Assembly (NCBI GenBank): GCA_017623335.1 | Contig: JAGAPI010000205.1 | Coordinates: 1-7,297, forward strand | Reading direction: 5' to 3' | Length of the DNA: 7,297 bases | Origin: Prevotella sp. | Lineage (GTDB): Bacteria; Bacteroidota; Bacteroidia; Bacteroidales; Bacteroidaceae | Shown: positions 1 to 5,707 of the stretch, one piece after another | How the letters are laid out: each line of letters opens with the position of its first letter | Numbering within the stretch: the first letter of the stretch is position 1 | Notes under the pieces: generated by a model | The model's database searches: none | Seen by the model: the letters and a program-made list of their open reading frames with translations, nothing else | What the model was told of the DNA's origin: nothing | Translations under genes and position numbers: made by a program

Positions 1-571
1 GAGGCTTTTCCCCAATGTAAACTTCATTGGTGTTGACATTAAGGGAGCACGTATGTACACAGGTGCAAAGCAGGCATTGGAGGAGAATCTTACCAACGTT
101 GCTTTTCTGCGCACCAACATTGAGATTATCGACCGCTTCTTCGCCGTGGACGAGGTGCAGGAGATATGGCTCACGTTCAGCGACCCGCAGATGAAAAACT
201 GGCGTAAGCGTCTGTCGAGCACAATGTTTCTCAACCGTTACCGCCGCTTTTTGGTGGATGGCGGTTTGATACATCTGAAAACAGATTCAAACTTCCTGTT
301 TACATACACCACGTATCTTGTGGAGAAAAATTCGCTGTCGGTGGTGTTCAGAACCGAGGATTTGTATCACAGTGTGATGCCCGACGAGAAGATACTCTCA
401 ATCCAGACTTATTACGAGTCGATGTGGATTGAGCGCGGGCTTAATATAAAGTATATGAAGTTCCAGTTGCCACGCAATGGAGAGCTGGTTGAGCCTGATG
501 TGGAGATACCGCTCGATGAGTACCGCAGCTTCAGGCGAGACAAGCGAAGTGGCTTGGAGACAAGTAAATAA
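1..571 (+). CDS. trmB: tRNA (guanine-N7)-methyltransferase TrmB, 3' part (5' end outside window)
   Basis: TrmB transfers a methyl group from S-adenosylmethionine to N7 of G46 in the tRNA variable loop; it is cytosolic. The frame is open from base 2, so the ATG at 53 is internal: the residues before it ([10 protein letters not shown]) form the conserved strand ending in the SAM-contacting acidic residue (Asp12 of the visible 189 residues). Further family signatures are the segment [17 protein letters not shown] around visible residues 55-71, the Bacteroidota form of the F-P-D-P-K-x-R-H-K-K-R motif, and KTDS at about 93-96, which helps form the substrate site. The usual length is about 220-260 residues, so some 40-70 N-terminal residues are missing to the left. 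The stop is TAA at 569-571. The next gene starts 31 nt later on the same strand without an obvious promoter, so read-through is possible. Identification is from remembered family motifs. Confidence 0.92.
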   Translation, partial: RLFPNVNFIGVDIKGARMYTGAKQALEENLTNVAFLRTNIEIIDRFFAVDEVQEIWLTFSDPQMKNWRKRLSSTMFLNRYRRFLVDGGLIHLKTDSNFLFTYTTYLVEKNSLSVVFRTEDLYHSVMPDEKILSIQTYYESMWIERGLNIKYMKFQLPRNGELVEPDVEIPLDEYRSFRRDKRSGLETSK

Positions 572-602
572 AGAATTTTGATAAAGAAATAATTGAATTA
601 TA

Positions 603-1694
603 GTGATTAATAGAATTGGTGCAACGGTGATGCTGGCGGTGTGCGGAGCATTATGTTCGTTTGCCGGTGATGATGTCGCCGGCAGACAGTTTGTAAAGGC
701 TGACAATGATGCGCTGAGTTGGGTGGGGCGAGTAGACCTGAAAAAGGGCTATGCCGATTTTACTTTCCCGGGAGTACAGATGCGTACCGGGTTCACAGGC
801 TCTTCATTGCAAATGTTGACAAAGGCTAACAGCGGCTATTTTGTTGTGGAGATTGACAACCGTCCGGCGTTTAAGATACACTCCACACCAACAGATTCGC
901 TGCTTACTCTCGCCGACAACCTCAGTGGTGGACTGCATAAGGCGGTGGTGACACTCGTCTCGGAAGGTTACGAGATGCTGCCGCGCATTTATGGATTGTA
1001 TGTTGACAAAGATGCAACAGTGACACGCTCTGCACTGCCCGGGCGCAAGATTGAGTTTATAGGCAACTCCATAACCTGTGGTTATGGCAATGAGGCTGTA
1101 AGCGAGAAGTGTGGATTCGACTATGCCACCGAGAACCAGTGGGATGCCTACGATGCGCTGACAGCCCGCAAGCTGAACGCACAGTGCTTTGTGGTGGCGC
1201 GCTCGGGCATTGGCATCTACAGGTATTATGGTGCGCCGCGTCAGGGAACCGACTATAACATGCCCAACACATATAAATATACTCAGTTCGGGCAGAAGGG
1301 CGAGCTGTGGGATTTCTCACGCTTCACTCCCGATGTGGTGTGTCTCAACCTCGGCACCAACGACACCAGCCTTGACACCTACGACATGGAGCTGCTCACC
1401 CGTGGCTACGTGGAATTTGTGAAAAACCTCCGCTCGCATTATCCAAATGCGAAGATTGTGCTGCTCACAGGAACTATGATGAGCGGCAAGGCTCTTGAGG
1501 ATGTCAAGCGTGCTCTCGACACGGCACAAAAAGCCGCCGCCGACCGTGGCGACAATAATGTCTACCGTTTCGACATGACACCAATGATGCCAGGATCTGG
1601 AGTGTATGGCGCCGATTGGCATCCGTCGGTGGCAAGCCATCAGAGAATGGCGGACGAGCTGAGCGCATATCTCCGTCGGCTGATGAACTGGTAA
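603..1694 (+). CDS. Secreted SGNH/GDSL esterase, carbohydrate esterase family 2-like (putative acetyl-polysaccharide deacetylase)
   Basis: A 363-residue exported hydrolase. The GTG at 603 is chosen because an in-frame stop lies at 594-596 and this start gives a full signal peptide: Arg4, a hydrophobic stretch at about 6-20 and a likely cleavage after SFA (residue 21). ATG at 630 is an alternative but removes the basic n-region. Residues about 35-145 resemble the beta-sandwich domain that precedes the catalytic domain in CE2 esterases. The SGNH domain follows: nucleophile Ser156 in IGNSITCGYGNE, block II Gly202 after VVARS, block III Asn253 in LGTND, and catalytic His340 in GADWHPS. The acid is Asp338, two residues before the His rather than three as in typical DxxH SGNH enzymes. 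CE2 members remove O-acetyl groups from xylan or mannan; the substrate here is unknown, and no glycoside hydrolase or SusC/SusD pair is adjacent. The CE2 assignment rests on motif resemblance; the SGNH fold is secure. Confidence 0.85.
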   Translation: MINRIGATVMLAVCGALCSFAGDDVAGRQFVKADNDALSWVGRVDLKKGYADFTFPGVQMRTGFTGSSLQMLTKANSGYFVVEIDNRPAFKIHSTPTDSLLTLADNLSGGLHKAVVTLVSEGYEMLPRIYGLYVDKDATVTRSALPGRKIEFIGNSITCGYGNEAVSEKCGFDYATENQWDAYDALTARKLNAQCFVVARSGIGIYRYYGAPRQGTDYNMPNTYKYTQFGQKGELWDFSRFTPDVVCLNLGTNDTSLDTYDMELLTRGYVEFVKNLRSHYPNAKIVLLTGTMMSGKALEDVKRALDTAQKAAADRGDNNVYRFDMTPMMPGSGVYGADWHPSVASHQRMADELSAYLRRLMNW

Positions 1695-1759
1695 GTAAGG
1701 ATTTTGAAGTATATATATAAATCTAAGGTATAACGGAAAATTATCATTTAGTGTTTTAG

Positions 1760-3079
1760 ATGAAGACAAGATTGATTTTGGCATTTATCGGAATTGTGTG
1801 TGTGTTGGGAAACATTGACGCCAAGCAGCGTGACAGGCGTGTGTCGCGCCGCGCGGCGGTGGACAGTATGGCGATTCTTAACGCCTATGCCGACTCGCTG
1901 CGCATGTTTGAGTTGAGATACGACTCGCTCATGCATGCTCATGACTCATTGAGACAGGTTGCGGATGGCGACGGCAGGTTGTACAGGCTCTTCTCGCCGC
2001 TGACATTCTTTCATTCCACAGCCAGGAAAAATCTGTCGATATTCAATTCCACGGCAAATGTCGATGAGGTGGACGACGAGGTGGATAATGTTCTGATGAA
2101 CATTTATCTGAAACGTCCCGACCTTGTGCGCAACAGCGAGACACGGCTGAGGAAATCGGGAAAGATAAGAAACGACGTGGTGGAGAAGAAGGTGAAAGTG
2201 AGGAACGACATCGCCGAGCGGGTGGATGTGAAGCCCGAGGAGAACATCCTGCCTGCGGCTCCAGCCACGGGCATTGTGATTATGAGGCCCAAGTTCTGGA
2301 CCTACAGCGGCAACGGCAACCTGCAGTTTCTCCAGAACTATGTGAGCGGCAACTGGCATAAGGGCGGCGAGAGCAACTACTCGATGGTGGGTGACGTGAC
2401 CCTCAACGCCAACTACAACAACAAGAGCCGCCTGAAGTTTGAGAACAAGCTGGAGCTGAAGCTCGGCTTCCAGACATCGAGGGGCGACACCCTGCACAGG
2501 TTTAAGACCAACAACGACCTCATCCGCTACACGGGCAAGCTGGGGCTGCAGGCACACAAGCAGTGGTACTACACACTGCAGCTGCTTGCCTACACGCAGT
2601 TTACGAAGGGACTGAAGAGCAACGACAAGAAGGTGTACAGCGACTTCCTCTCGCCGTTCAACGCCAACCTCGGCGTGGGTCTTGACTATACGCTCGACAC
2701 GAAGAGCGACCGCCTGAAGGGCAACGTCAATATGTCGTTCCTCTCGTTCAACTTCCGCTATGTTGACCGGCGCGACCTGTGGAGCAGTTATAACACAGGC
2801 AACCATCACACCCTGGAGGAGTTCGGCTCGCAGCTCACTGCGAATGTGGAGTGGAAAATCACCGACCTCGTGTCGTGGAAGAGCCGTCTCTACTGGTACA
2901 CGTCCTACAAGCGCACGCAGATAGAGTGGGAGAACACCTTTGCCCTCAGGGTGAGCCGCTACATCACCGCTCACATCTTCATGTATCCGCGCTTCGACGA
3001 CCGCAGCAAGTACGATAAAAATCTCGGCTACTTCCAGTTCCAGGAATACTGCTCGCTCGGACTGGGATATTCGTTCTGA
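1760..3079 (+). CDS. DUF3078-like outer-membrane beta-barrel protein
   Basis: A 439-residue exported protein of unknown function. The ATG at 1760 gives a clear signal peptide (Lys2, Arg4, hydrophobic 5-17, probable cleavage after IDA at 21). Residues 22-170 form a charged, probably helical linker with repeated DSL triplets (45-47, 55-57, 62-64) and a short internal near-repeat, IRNDVVEK then VRNDIAER (137-155). From about 178 to the end the sequence alternates in the manner of beta strands, and the last residue is Phe after GLGYS, as in the C-terminal beta-signal of outer-membrane barrels. NWHKGGESN (198-206), the KWYY-like QWYY at 268-271, and SDFLSPFNANLGVGLDY (294-310) resemble DUF3078 proteins, which are largely confined to Bacteroidota. 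The gene follows the esterase by 65 nt and is followed by a hairpin. Other barrel families cannot be excluded; no transport or binding role can be stated. Confidence 0.78.
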   Translation: MKTRLILAFIGIVCVLGNIDAKQRDRRVSRRAAVDSMAILNAYADSLRMFELRYDSLMHAHDSLRQVADGDGRLYRLFSPLTFFHSTARKNLSIFNSTANVDEVDDEVDNVLMNIYLKRPDLVRNSETRLRKSGKIRNDVVEKKVKVRNDIAERVDVKPEENILPAAPATGIVIMRPKFWTYSGNGNLQFLQNYVSGNWHKGGESNYSMVGDVTLNANYNNKSRLKFENKLELKLGFQTSRGDTLHRFKTNNDLIRYTGKLGLQAHKQWYYTLQLLAYTQFTKGLKSNDKKVYSDFLSPFNANLGVGLDYTLDTKSDRLKGNVNMSFLSFNFRYVDRRDLWSSYNTGNHHTLEEFGSQLTANVEWKITDLVSWKSRLYWYTSYKRTQIEWENTFALRVSRYITAHIFMYPRFDDRSKYDKNLGYFQFQEYCSLGLGYSF

Positions 3080-3087
3080 TGAATTGA

Positions 3088-3116
3088 GCGCAGTTTTCCT
3101 GTTAGGAGAACTGCGC
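3088..3116 (+). terminator. Hairpin after the DUF3078 gene, probable transcript 3' end
   Basis: GCGCAGTTTTCC (3088-3099) pairs with GGAGAACTGCGC (3105-3116) around a 5-nt loop: 12 contiguous pairs including one G-U wobble, starting 9 nt after the stop codon. The position fits a transcription terminator or a 3'-stabilising stem for the left gene set. It lacks the T-run expected of a classical intrinsic terminator, since the stem is followed by GCTAAAAAAC. A second small stem, AAAAAG/CTTTTT at 3137-3152, lies just downstream and does contain a T-run. Confidence 0.5.
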
Positions 3117-3136
3117 GCTAAAAAACTTCCATGTTT

Positions 3137-3152
3137 AAAAAGGCAGCTTTTT
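3137..3152. terminator. Small hairpin with T-run, possible accessory terminator
   Basis: AAAAAG (3137-3142) and CTTTTT (3147-3152) can form a 6-bp stem with a GCAG loop. It is AT-rich and weak, but sits about 20 nt past the stronger hairpin and is symmetric enough to act in either direction. It could complete termination after the DUF3078 gene. Chance occurrence in this AT-rich stretch is a real alternative. Confidence 0.22.
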
Positions 3153-3380
3153 CTAAAAGAACCAGTTTTATGTTATGTATTCCATGAGATGAGCAATCAA
3201 TGATGTCCGTTTCCAAAATCCTAATTTTGCATAAAAACGACGTACAACTACAATCCATTAATGGTGTTTTTTTGTAAAATGTATCAAGGTCATACCCGCA
3301 TAATCCCTTTGTTTATCGGCGTTTCAGGTGGTATGGGGTGACATTGGCACATTCCGTCTCATTAATTTATATTAAATATT

Positions 3381-3411
3381 TTTGCGATGTGATATAAAAT
3401 GCGTACTTTTG
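3381..3411 (+). promoter_or_regulatory. Bacteroidota sigma-ABfr-type promoter for the MATE gene
   Basis: TTTG at 3381-3384 (-33 box) and TACTTTTG at 3404-3411 (-7 box, consensus TAnnTTTG) are separated by 19 bp, matching the known Bacteroides housekeeping promoter architecture. Transcription would begin near 3417-3420, leaving a leader of about 35 nt before the ATG at 3455. The leader shows no Shine-Dalgarno sequence, as is normal in this phylum. This is the only promoter in the window with both boxes in good form. Confidence 0.8.
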
Positions 3412-3454
3412 CAGGCTATTTATAAATAAGATGTAAAAGTAGATAGTCCAAGAT

Positions 3455-4801
3455 ATGAGAAATATGGATATGACCCACGGCGGCATGGTCCGCAAGATAT
3501 TGCTGTTTGCGCTGCCTCTGGCGGCGAGCAGCATCATTCAGCAGCTGTACAACTCCATCGACGTGGCGGTGGTGGGGCGCTTCGCATCGAGCGAGGCGCT
3601 GGCGGCAGTGGGCAGCAACGGCGCGCTGATAAATCTCATTATCAATATATTCATAGGCATGTCGGTGGGCGCCAACGTGCTGATAGCGCATCACATAGGG
3701 CAGAGAAACCACGGGGCGATAAAGCAGGCGGTAAGCACGTCGATGGTGGTGGCGGTGGTGGGCGGAGTGGCGGTGATGCTCCTGGGCATAGCCCTGGCGC
3801 GGCCCATACTTGAGTGGATGGACACGCCGCCCGACGTGATAGAGCTCTCCACGCTCTATCTGCGGATATATTTTCTCGGCATGCCGTTCCTGATGGTCTA
3901 CAATTTTGGTGCGGCGGTGCTGCGCGGCATGGGCGACACGCGCCGCCCGCTCTACTGTCTGCTGGTGTCGGGCGTGGTGAACACGGTGATAAACCTTATC
4001 CTTGTGATTGGTTTTGACATGAGCGTGGCGGGAGTGGCAATCGGCACTGTGGTGTCGTTTGTGGTGAATGCCGTGTGGGTCACAGTGCTTTTGCTGCGCG
4101 AGGCTGAGCCGTTCTCGCTGCGCACATGCCGCTTCCGCATCTATCGCTCCGAGATGGTGCGCATGATACAGATTGGCGTGCCTGCCGGAGTGCAGGGCAT
4201 GGTGTTCTCCATTGCTAACATCTTCATCCAGACAGCCATCAACCGCTGCGGAGCCGATGCCGTGGCAGGCTCGGCGGCAGCTCTCAACTTCGAGTACTAT
4301 TGCTATTTCGTCATCAACTCGTTCACCACCGCCGCCACCACCTTTGTGGGGCAGAATTATGGAGCTGGAAATATTGAGCGCTGCAGGCGCGCATGGAGGC
4401 TGTGCATGGTGATGAGCGTGGCTGCATGCGCCGCATGCAACATCGGCTTCTGGTGGCAGGAGGATTTTTTCCTCAGTCTGTTCTCGACCGATGCGAATGT
4501 CATGGACTACGGGTTCAGGCGCATGGAGACGGTGCTCGTGTGGCAGTGGGTGGCGTGTAGCTACGAGATATCGGGAGGTGCGCTGCGTGGGCTCGGCCAC
4601 TCGGCTGTGCCGGCACTTCTCACCGTGTTCGGCACCTGCCTGCTGCGTCTCGTGTGGATATACACAATATACCCGTTATATCCCACATTCGAGACACTCA
4701 TGATGGTGTTCCCGGTGTCGTGGGCTATAACGGGTATGATGGTTGTTGTGGCTTATTTACTTGTCCTTCGCCGACTCAGTCATGTCGCCCTCAATGTATA
4801 G
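3455..4801 (+). CDS. MATE-family efflux transporter (multidrug/cation antiporter)
   Basis: A 448-residue inner-membrane antiporter expected to expel organic cations or toxic compounds in exchange for H+ or Na+. It has the usual MATE length and about 12 hydrophobic segments in two bundles (roughly 14-214 and 238-437). First-half marks are ALPLAASSIIQQLYNSIDVAVVGRF-type TM1 sequence at 19-43 (Pro21, Asn33, Asp36) and the loop motif LRGMGDTRRP (156-165). The second half repeats the pattern with GVPAGVQGMV (241-250), GQNYGAGN (299-306) and ALRGLG (376-381). These are typical of the DinF/NorM-like bacterial branch; the substrate cannot be read from sequence. The ATG at 3455 is about 35 nt past a strong promoter; Met4 and Met6 are possible alternative starts. 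The last 45 nt of the gene, encoding residues from about 435 on, overlap the 3' end of the convergent DUF1573 gene. It appears to be a single-gene transcript. Confidence 0.93.
   Translation: MRNMDMTHGGMVRKILLFALPLAASSIIQQLYNSIDVAVVGRFASSEALAAVGSNGALINLIINIFIGMSVGANVLIAHHIGQRNHGAIKQAVSTSMVVAVVGGVAVMLLGIALARPILEWMDTPPDVIELSTLYLRIYFLGMPFLMVYNFGAAVLRGMGDTRRPLYCLLVSGVVNTVINLILVIGFDMSVAGVAIGTVVSFVVNAVWVTVLLLREAEPFSLRTCRFRIYRSEMVRMIQIGVPAGVQGMVFSIANIFIQTAINRCGADAVAGSAAALNFEYYCYFVINSFTTAATTFVGQNYGAGNIERCRRAWRLCMVMSVAACAACNIGFWWQEDFFLSLFSTDANVMDYGFRRMETVLVWQWVACSYEISGGALRGLGHSAVPALLTVFGTCLLRLVWIYTIYPLYPTFETLMMVFPVSWAITGMMVVVAYLLVLRRLSHVALNV
4669..4737. repeat. 17-bp inverted repeat inside the 3' end of the MATE gene
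   Basis: ATACCCGTTATATCCCA (4669-4685) and TGGGCTATAACGGGTAT (4721-4737) are inverse complements with a single mismatch (T4681 against C4725). One further pair on each side is possible (C4686-G4720, and a T4668-G4738 wobble). The 35-nt loop contains a nested ACAC/GTGT stem (4695-4709). On the minus strand the structure begins 19 nt after the DUF1573 stop codon, so it could mark the 3' end of the tkt-rpiB-DUF1573 transcript. No T-run follows in either direction. Confidence 0.55.
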
Positions 4802-5149
4802 GCGTGTCATCTCCACCTTGCCGTTGGTGCGCACTGTGATGCTCTTCTTGAAATGGCCAGGGAACTTGCCTGCGCCATTGTAGGTAATCTTGATGGTGCC
4901 CTTGTCGCCCGGCTTTATCGGAGTCTTTGTGTACTCGGGCACGGTGCATCCGCAGCTCGCCACAGCCTGGTTGATAATCAGCGGAGCGTCGCCCACGTTT
5001 GTGAAGTTGAACACTGTTGTCACCTTGGGGGCATCCTCAGAGAACTTCCCGAAGTTGTGAGTGAGTTTCTCGAACTTGATTTCTGCCTGCGCCAGTGCGG
5101 TCAGGGCGCAGCATACTGTCATGCAAGTAATTAAAGCTATTCTTTTCAT
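4757..5149 (-). CDS. Exported DUF1573 domain protein
   Basis: A 130-residue protein with a signal peptide (Lys2, Arg3, hydrophobic 4-18, cleavage after ALA at 20). The mature part, about 110 residues, is one DUF1573 domain, an immunoglobulin-like (ASH/PapD-type) beta-sandwich common in Bacteroidota: EIKFEKLTHNFG (23-34), FNFTNVGDAPLIINQAVASCGCTVPEY core at 47-73, then GDKGTIKITYN (81-91) and FPGHFKKSITVRTNG (96-110). The CGC pair (Cys66, Cys68) is a hallmark of the family. It probably acts in the periplasm or at the cell surface; the molecular role is not established. It starts 15 nt behind rpiB on the same strand with no promoter between, so it is probably cotranscribed. The stop codon falls within the MATE coding sequence, giving a 45-nt convergent overlap. 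The C-terminus TRLYIEGDMTES agrees with family members I recall, so the end looks natural. Confidence 0.9.
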   Translation of the reverse strand: MKRIALITCMTVCCALTALAQAEIKFEKLTHNFGKFSEDAPKVTTVFNFTNVGDAPLIINQAVASCGCTVPEYTKTPIKPGDKGTIKITYNGAGKFPGHFKKSITVRTNGKVEMTRLYIEGDMTESAKDK

Positions 5150-5164
5150 CGTCTGTATTAATTT

Positions 5165-5608
5165 TTATTTCTTTACCGGAATCATGTCCACGCGGGTCTG
5201 GTGACGGCCGCCCTCGAAGGTGGTCTTGAAGAACTCGTCCATGATTTTCGCAGCAGTATAATTGGTGATGAAACGGCCCGGCATAACCAGCACGTTGGCA
5301 TCGTTGTGCTGACGGATGAGATGCGCTATCTCAGGGTCCCAGCACAGTCCGGCGCGCACGCCCTGATGCTTGTTGAGAGTCATTGCGATGCCCTCGCCGC
5401 TGCCGCAGATGCCGATGCCCGGATAAACCTCGCCGCTCTCAATGCCATCGGCAAGAGCGTGACCGAACTCGGGATAGTTGCAGCTTTGGTCGCTGTATGT
5501 GCCGTAATCCTTGTAAGGATAGCCGTGCTCCTCCAAGTACTGTATCACAAATTTTTTGAGTGGATAGCCGGCGTGGTCGCTGGCTATTCCTACTGTCTTT
5601 ATATCCAT
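5165..5608 (-). CDS. rpiB: Ribose-5-phosphate isomerase B
   Basis: RpiB interconverts ribulose 5-phosphate and ribose 5-phosphate in the cytosol. The 147-residue product has the normal RpiB/LacAB length and motifs: SDHAG (10-14) for substrate binding, GICGSGEG (66-73) with the catalytic base Cys68, RQHNDANVL (99-107) with His101, and EGGRHQTRVD (132-141), whose arginines 135 and 139 match phosphate-binding residues of E. coli RpiB. Ser70 stands where the E. coli enzyme has Thr in the anion hole, a conservative change. The ATG at 5606-5608 is preceded by an A-rich leader without a Shine-Dalgarno site. The gene lies 99 nt behind transketolase, which uses pentose phosphates, so the pair makes metabolic sense. 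The spacer is filled by an inverted repeat and has no visible promoter, so rpiB probably depends on the tkt transcript. Confidence 0.95.
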   Translation of the reverse strand: MDIKTVGIASDHAGYPLKKFVIQYLEEHGYPYKDYGTYSDQSCNYPEFGHALADGIESGEVYPGIGICGSGEGIAMTLNKHQGVRAGLCWDPEIAHLIRQHNDANVLVMPGRFITNYTAAKIMDEFFKTTFEGGRHQTRVDMIPVKK

Positions 5609-5629
5609 AGTCGCTTATTTTTTAGTGTG

Positions 5630-5706
5630 GAGTTAGGAGTGTTGAGTGAGGAGTTAATAGTCTATGTGCAGACAATTCCACACTCCTCACTCCACACTCC
5701 AAACTC
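5630..5706. repeat. Inverted repeat of GAGTnnn heptamers between tkt and rpiB
   Basis: The left arm 5630-5654 and right arm 5682-5706 (25 nt each) are inverse complements with only two mismatches, around a 27-nt loop. Each arm is a run of heptamers starting GAGT: GAGTTAG, GAGTGTT, GAGTGAG, GAGTTAA from 5630 on the plus strand, and GAGTTTG, GAGTGTG, GAGTGAG, GAGTGTG from 5706 on the minus strand. In the tkt-rpiB mRNA this would fold into a long hairpin beginning 1 nt after the tkt stop codon and ending about 20 nt before the rpiB start. No U-run follows, so it is not a classical intrinsic terminator. It could be an mRNA-stability or attenuation element, or a dispersed repeat. Confidence 0.75.
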
Positions 5707-5707
5707 T

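Larger units (their letters stand above)
3080..3454. other. AT-rich intergenic region, 375 bp
   Basis: No protein gene of credible length is seen in either strand. The left end holds the two hairpins after the DUF3078 gene; the right end holds the promoter of the MATE gene. In the middle are a perfect 10-bp palindrome CCATTAATGG (3255-3264) followed by a T-rich run, which might be an operator, and a TAATTTTG (3222-3229) that matches the Bacteroidota -7 box but lacks a good -33 partner. The remaining sequence between about 3280 and 3380 shows no recognisable element. Confidence 0.6.

Noticed and set aside
630..670. Lipoprotein lipobox in the esterase signal peptide (LAVC or GALC)
   Set aside because: The residue before each Cys (Val or Leu) is not the small Gly/Ala/Ser required, whereas SFA followed by Gly fits ordinary signal peptidase I cleavage.
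1946..2974. Long minus-strand open frame (342 codons) across the DUF3078 gene
   Set aside because: The translation is low-complexity Val/His/Leu/Arg-rich with no domain pattern, and the plus-strand frame has a signal peptide and a recognisable family. It is an antisense shadow of GC-rich codons.
3222..3229. Second possible promoter -7 box (TAATTTTG)
   Set aside because: At the right distance upstream there is AATG rather than TTTG, so the two-box pattern is incomplete; it would also give a leader over 200 nt long.
3200..3277. 25-codon open frame in the intergenic region starting ATGATG
   Set aside because: It is very short, has no start context, recognisable sequence or composition unlike its AT-rich surroundings.
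4423..4439. 17-bp palindrome TGCATGCG-C-CGCATGCA within the MATE gene
   Set aside because: It arises from a small repeat of Ala-Cys codons (GCATGC is itself self-complementary) and lies mid-gene with no associated signal.
3416..4600. Long minus-strand open frame (394 codons), very rich in His and Arg, across the MATE gene
   Set aside because: It is antisense to a clear MATE transporter; its His/Arg richness is what reverse-reading of Val/Met/Ala codons gives. It also runs across the MATE promoter.
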